A stretch of 64,000 nt of DNA from positions 1-64,000 of the forward strand of contig CAMAQR010000010.1 in NCBI GenBank assembly GCA_945860375.1, written 5' to 3'. The first letter of the stretch is position 1. Every line of letters starts with the position of its first letter. The translations under genes were made by a program, and so were the position numbers. The stretch comes from Pseudorhodobacter antarcticus. GTDB lineage: Bacteria; Pseudomonadota; Alphaproteobacteria; Rhodobacterales; Rhodobacteraceae. The notes below the pieces were generated by a model. That model was not told the DNA's origin. It searched no databases and was given only the letters and a program-made list of their open reading frames with translations. Shown piece by piece: positions 61,755 to 64,000 of the stretch.

Positions 61755-62584
61755 TCCTGCCCCGCATGATCTTGGCCGATCCCCGCATTGCCCGGCTAAT
61801 CACCCTGATCCGCGCCGCCCTGCGCCCGCCTGCCGGTGTGGGACGTGTCGCCTTGGCGCTTGGCCTTGGGGTGCTGTGCCATGCGCTGTTTGCCGCGGGC
61901 GTGCTAGCGATGATTGTGGCGATGTTCTTTGGCCTGAGCGAAAGTCTGGGCGCCGTGCCCTGGCCATGGGCGGCGCTGGCCAATGCCGCTCTGCTCGTGC
62001 AGTTTCCGTTGGCTCATTCGCTGCTTTTGACCGGCCCCGGCGGCCGGGCTCTGGCTCGGATGATTCCCGGCCCGCATGGCCAGACGCTGGCCACCACCAC
62101 CTATGCCATCATCGCTTCGGCCCAGCTTCTGGCGCTGTTTGCGCTGTGGACACCGTCAGGCATCGTCTGGTGGCGAGCCGAGGGAATAATGTTTTGGGCA
62201 ATCACCGCCGCCTACGGCGCAAGCTGGCTGATCCTGTTGAAAGCCAGCTTCGACGCCGGGGCCGAGGTTCAGTCCGGCGCATTGGGGTGGTTGTCGCTTA
62301 TGGCGCGCATCCGGCCGGTGTTTCCCGATATGCCGACCCAAGGTCTGTTCCACCTGATCCGCCAGCCGATCTATGTGGCCTTTGCGCTGACGCTGTGGAC
62401 CGTGCCGGTCTGGACGCCGGACCAGTTCGCGCTTGCCATCAGCTTCACCGCCTATTGCCTGCTTGCCCCGCGCCTGAAGGAACGCCGCTTTGCCGCCCGC
62501 TATGGCGATCGGTTTGCAACCTATCGCAAAGCCGTGCCCTATGCCCTGCCCCGCTTGCCCAAGGACCGCCCAGATGCGCAATGA
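61751..62584 (+). CDS. ICMT/NnrU-like membrane methyltransferase
   Basis: The 277-residue protein has about six hydrophobic segments. The C-terminal part HLIRQPIYVAFALTLWTVPV then PRLKERRFAARYGDRFATYR is typical of the isoprenylcysteine carboxyl methyltransferase, NnrU and methanethiol S-methyltransferase superfamily. The protein is expected to methylate a small hydrophobic thiol, acid or lipid in the membrane. The substrate is unknown. It overlaps the previous gene by 4 bp and the next by 11 bp. Confidence 0.75.
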   Translation: MILPRMILADPRIARLITLIRAALRPPAGVGRVALALGLGVLCHALFAAGVLAMIVAMFFGLSESLGAVPWPWAALANAALLVQFPLAHSLLLTGPGGRALARMIPGPHGQTLATTTYAIIASAQLLALFALWTPSGIVWWRAEGIMFWAITAAYGASWLILLKASFDAGAEVQSGALGWLSLMARIRPVFPDMPTQGLFHLIRQPIYVAFALTLWTVPVWTPDQFALAISFTAYCLLAPRLKERRFAARYGDRFATYRKAVPYALPRLPKDRPDAQ

Positions 62585-63290
62585 CCTGACGATCTACGAC
62601 CGCGTCGCCGACCGCTGGTGGTCGGATGACATTCGCTGGGTCCGCACGCTGAAGAACCTCGTGCCGGGGCGGCTGGCCTGGTTCGACCGGCACATAGACT
62701 GGCAGGGCAAGGCGGTGCTGGATCTTGGCTGCGCCGGGGGCTTCATGGCCGAGGCCCTTGCGCAGCGGGGCGCTGACGTCACCGGCATCGACCCTGCCGC
62801 CGAAGCGATCGACGCCGCCCGCGCCCATGCCCGCGAGAGTGGCCTGCGTATCGGATATGAAGTGGGTGTGGGGGAGGCTCTGCCCTACGACAGCGCATGC
62901 TTTGACGCTGTAGTGTGCGTCGATGTGCTGGAACATGTCGCCGACCTGAACAAGGTTCTGGCCGAAGTCGCCCGTACCCTGCGCCCCGGCGGGTTGTTCC
63001 TGTTCGACACGATCAACCGCAACCCATTGGCGCGGCTGGCGACCATCACCATCGCCGAGGATGTGTTGCGCCTTTTGCCGCGCGGCACGCACGACCCGGC
63101 GATGTTTATCAAACCGGCTGAATTGCGCGCGGCGCTGCAGGGTGCAGGGCTGGTGCCGGGTGCGATCACCGGCCTTGGCCCGCGCGGGATCAACCGCCGG
63201 TTTGATCTGACTTTCGGCCCCCTGCCCCTGACTGCCATTCTCTACATGGGGATCGCGCAGAAACCCGCTGAAGTAGAGGCTGCCACATGA
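62574..63290 (+). CDS. UbiG/UbiE-like SAM-dependent methyltransferase
   Basis: The 238-residue soluble enzyme has class I SAM motifs: VLDLGCAGGFMAEALAQRG (motif I), VTGIDPAAEAID, DAVVCVDVLEHV and LRPGGLFLFDTINR. The tail has GLGPRGINRRFDLTF. It is closest to the UbiG family (demethylubiquinone O-methyltransferase). Whether it acts on ubiquinone or another molecule is unclear. I chose ATG 62574 (MRNDLTIYDR), where homology begins. It overlaps both neighbours. Confidence 0.82.
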   Translation: MRNDLTIYDRVADRWWSDDIRWVRTLKNLVPGRLAWFDRHIDWQGKAVLDLGCAGGFMAEALAQRGADVTGIDPAAEAIDAARAHARESGLRIGYEVGVGEALPYDSACFDAVVCVDVLEHVADLNKVLAEVARTLRPGGLFLFDTINRNPLARLATITIAEDVLRLLPRGTHDPAMFIKPAELRAALQGAGLVPGAITGLGPRGINRRFDLTFGPLPLTAILYMGIAQKPAEVEAAT

Positions 63291-63760
63291 ACGACCTTCC
63301 GCGTGAGAACGTCCAGTCCTACCCGCGCCCCCCAGCGCTGGAACCAGTGCCGCAGCGCATCATCATCAGGTTGGGAGGCGCGCTTGTCGCAGACACGACG
63401 CGCGCCCTGCGGGTGCTGGAGACCCACCACGCACCAACCTATTACCTGCCACTGCAAGATATTCACGCCACCCTGAACCCGGTGCAAGGCAGCAGCTTTT
63501 GCGAATGGAAGGGGGTTGCGCGGTATTTCGACGTGGTGGCCGGGTCGCAAACAGCGCCGCGCGCTGCCTGGACCTATGACCAACCCACCGCCAGTTTCGC
63601 AGCTATCGCTGGCTATATCGCGTTTTATGCCGCCCTGATGGACGAGGTTTGGGTCGGCGATCTGCGCGTCATCCCACAACCTGGCAACTTTTATGGTGGC
63701 TGGGTCACGCCAAATCTGGACGGGCAGATCAAGGGTGCGCCCGGAACTCAGCACTGGTAG
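63287..63760 (+). CDS. DUF427 domain protein
   Basis: The 157-residue protein belongs to DUF427. The motifs are NPVQGSSFCEWKGVARYFDVV and YIAFYAALMDEVWVGDLRVI, with the C-terminal GNFYGGWVTPN typical of the family. The biochemical function is unknown. Its ATG overlaps the methyltransferase stop by 4 bp, so it closes the six-gene set. Thirty-three bp later a CIA30-like frame begins. Confidence 0.87.
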   Translation: MNDLPRENVQSYPRPPALEPVPQRIIIRLGGALVADTTRALRVLETHHAPTYYLPLQDIHATLNPVQGSSFCEWKGVARYFDVVAGSQTAPRAAWTYDQPTASFAAIAGYIAFYAALMDEVWVGDLRVIPQPGNFYGGWVTPNLDGQIKGAPGTQHW

Positions 63761-63793
63761 CATGCGAAGTGCAAGATCGGCCTGGAGACCACG

Positions 63794-64000
63794 ATGTCAT
63801 CACGCGGTCTGATCCGACTCTTGATGGCGGCGGGCTGAATCTGTGCGGTCCTGTCGCCCGTTATGGCCCAAACGCCGATCGCCAGAAGCGCGATGATCGA
63901 GGATTTCGAGATACAGCCGGAAGCTCGCTGCGGGTTCTTCACCGATCAAGTGATGGGGGGTGCCTTGATTGGCCAAATGCATTGCGCAGGTTGGTTTCGC
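63794..64000 (+). pseudogene. CIA30-like protein, TGA-interrupted, runs off the window
   Basis: ATG 63794 with GGAG about 7 bp upstream opens a frame reading MSSRGLIRLLMAAG, then TGA (63836-63838), then ICAVLSPVMAQTPIARSAM, IEDFEIQPEARCGFFTDQVM and GGALIGQM. The part after TGA is in the same frame. It looks like a signal peptide followed by the CIA30 (complex I intermediate-associated) start; family members have W in place of C (RWxFFTDQVMGGVS) and S/T at ALI. A W-to-TGA change in the signal peptide would explain the stop. Both differences suggest decay. Only the first part is visible; the gene continues beyond the edge. Confidence 0.6.

Noticed and set aside
56700..64000. A second copy of the dusA 5' end as attR
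   Set aside because: I looked for the region coding APMMDWTDRHCR and did not find it again; the attachment site on the far side is not visible or was deleted.

Overview
The window looks like a GC-rich alphaproteobacterial chromosome of the order Rhodobacterales. The support is the mix of genes: a glgPBCAX-pgm glycogen operon, a soxBDAG sarcosine oxidase operon, a form II CO-dehydrogenase-type operon, a DUF4167 protein beside prmC-prfA, CcmI, and the lptFGD-surA-pdxA-rsmA block. Coding density is high and 4-bp start/stop overlaps are frequent. No rRNA, tRNA or CRISPR was seen.

Layout, left half. A truncated HNH endonuclease gene (- strand) touches the left edge. Positions 325-8622 (- strand) hold seven tightly spaced genes: LuxR-type response regulator, FIST sensor protein, hybrid histidine kinase, then coxG-coxS-coxL-coxM, closed by a clear terminator. 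A lytic transglycosylase lipoprotein and an MttB-like methyltransferase follow. The glycogen operon (10.9-22.0 kb, - strand) comes next, and then an NsrR-like Rrf2 regulator with an Fnr/Dnr-type box upstream. A copper module follows: copA-cueR divergent from copZ, with CueR-type promoters on both sides. After it lie a tiny 42-residue low-complexity gene, a TfoX-C protein, ndk, an ABC-F ATPase, marC, a retropepsin-like protease, holC and pepA.

Layout, right half. The LPS export and outer membrane block (lptF, lptG, lptD, surA, pdxA, rsmA; + strand) runs from 32.8 to 40.4 kb. It is followed by DUF4167, prmC-prfA, a CHAP protein, a DUF1499 protein and speB. The sarcosine oxidase operon (46.2-51.5 kb, - strand) carries an extra small membrane protein gene between soxB and soxD. 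ccmI, ruvX, a DUF1289 gene, a putative dioxygenase, a TauE/SafE exporter and dusA follow.

From 56.8 to 58.6 kb, just upstream of dusA, lies a decayed prophage remnant. It has a tyrosine integrase that lost its ATG and carries an amber codon, plus adjacent fragments resembling small and large terminase subunits. Beyond it (58.7-63.8 kb) is a compact six-gene + strand cluster: DCC thioredoxin-like protein, ABC1/UbiB-type kinase with an altered motif, a photolyase-like flavoprotein whose alpha/beta domain appears to sit at the C-terminus, an ICMT-like membrane methyltransferase, a UbiG/UbiE-like methyltransferase and a DUF427 protein. A CIA30-like reading frame interrupted by TGA runs off the right edge. 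This cluster is the best candidate for an undescribed pathway. The FIST/kinase/regulator-cox unit is the best candidate for an undescribed regulatory circuit. All family calls are from reading the sequence; no database search was run.
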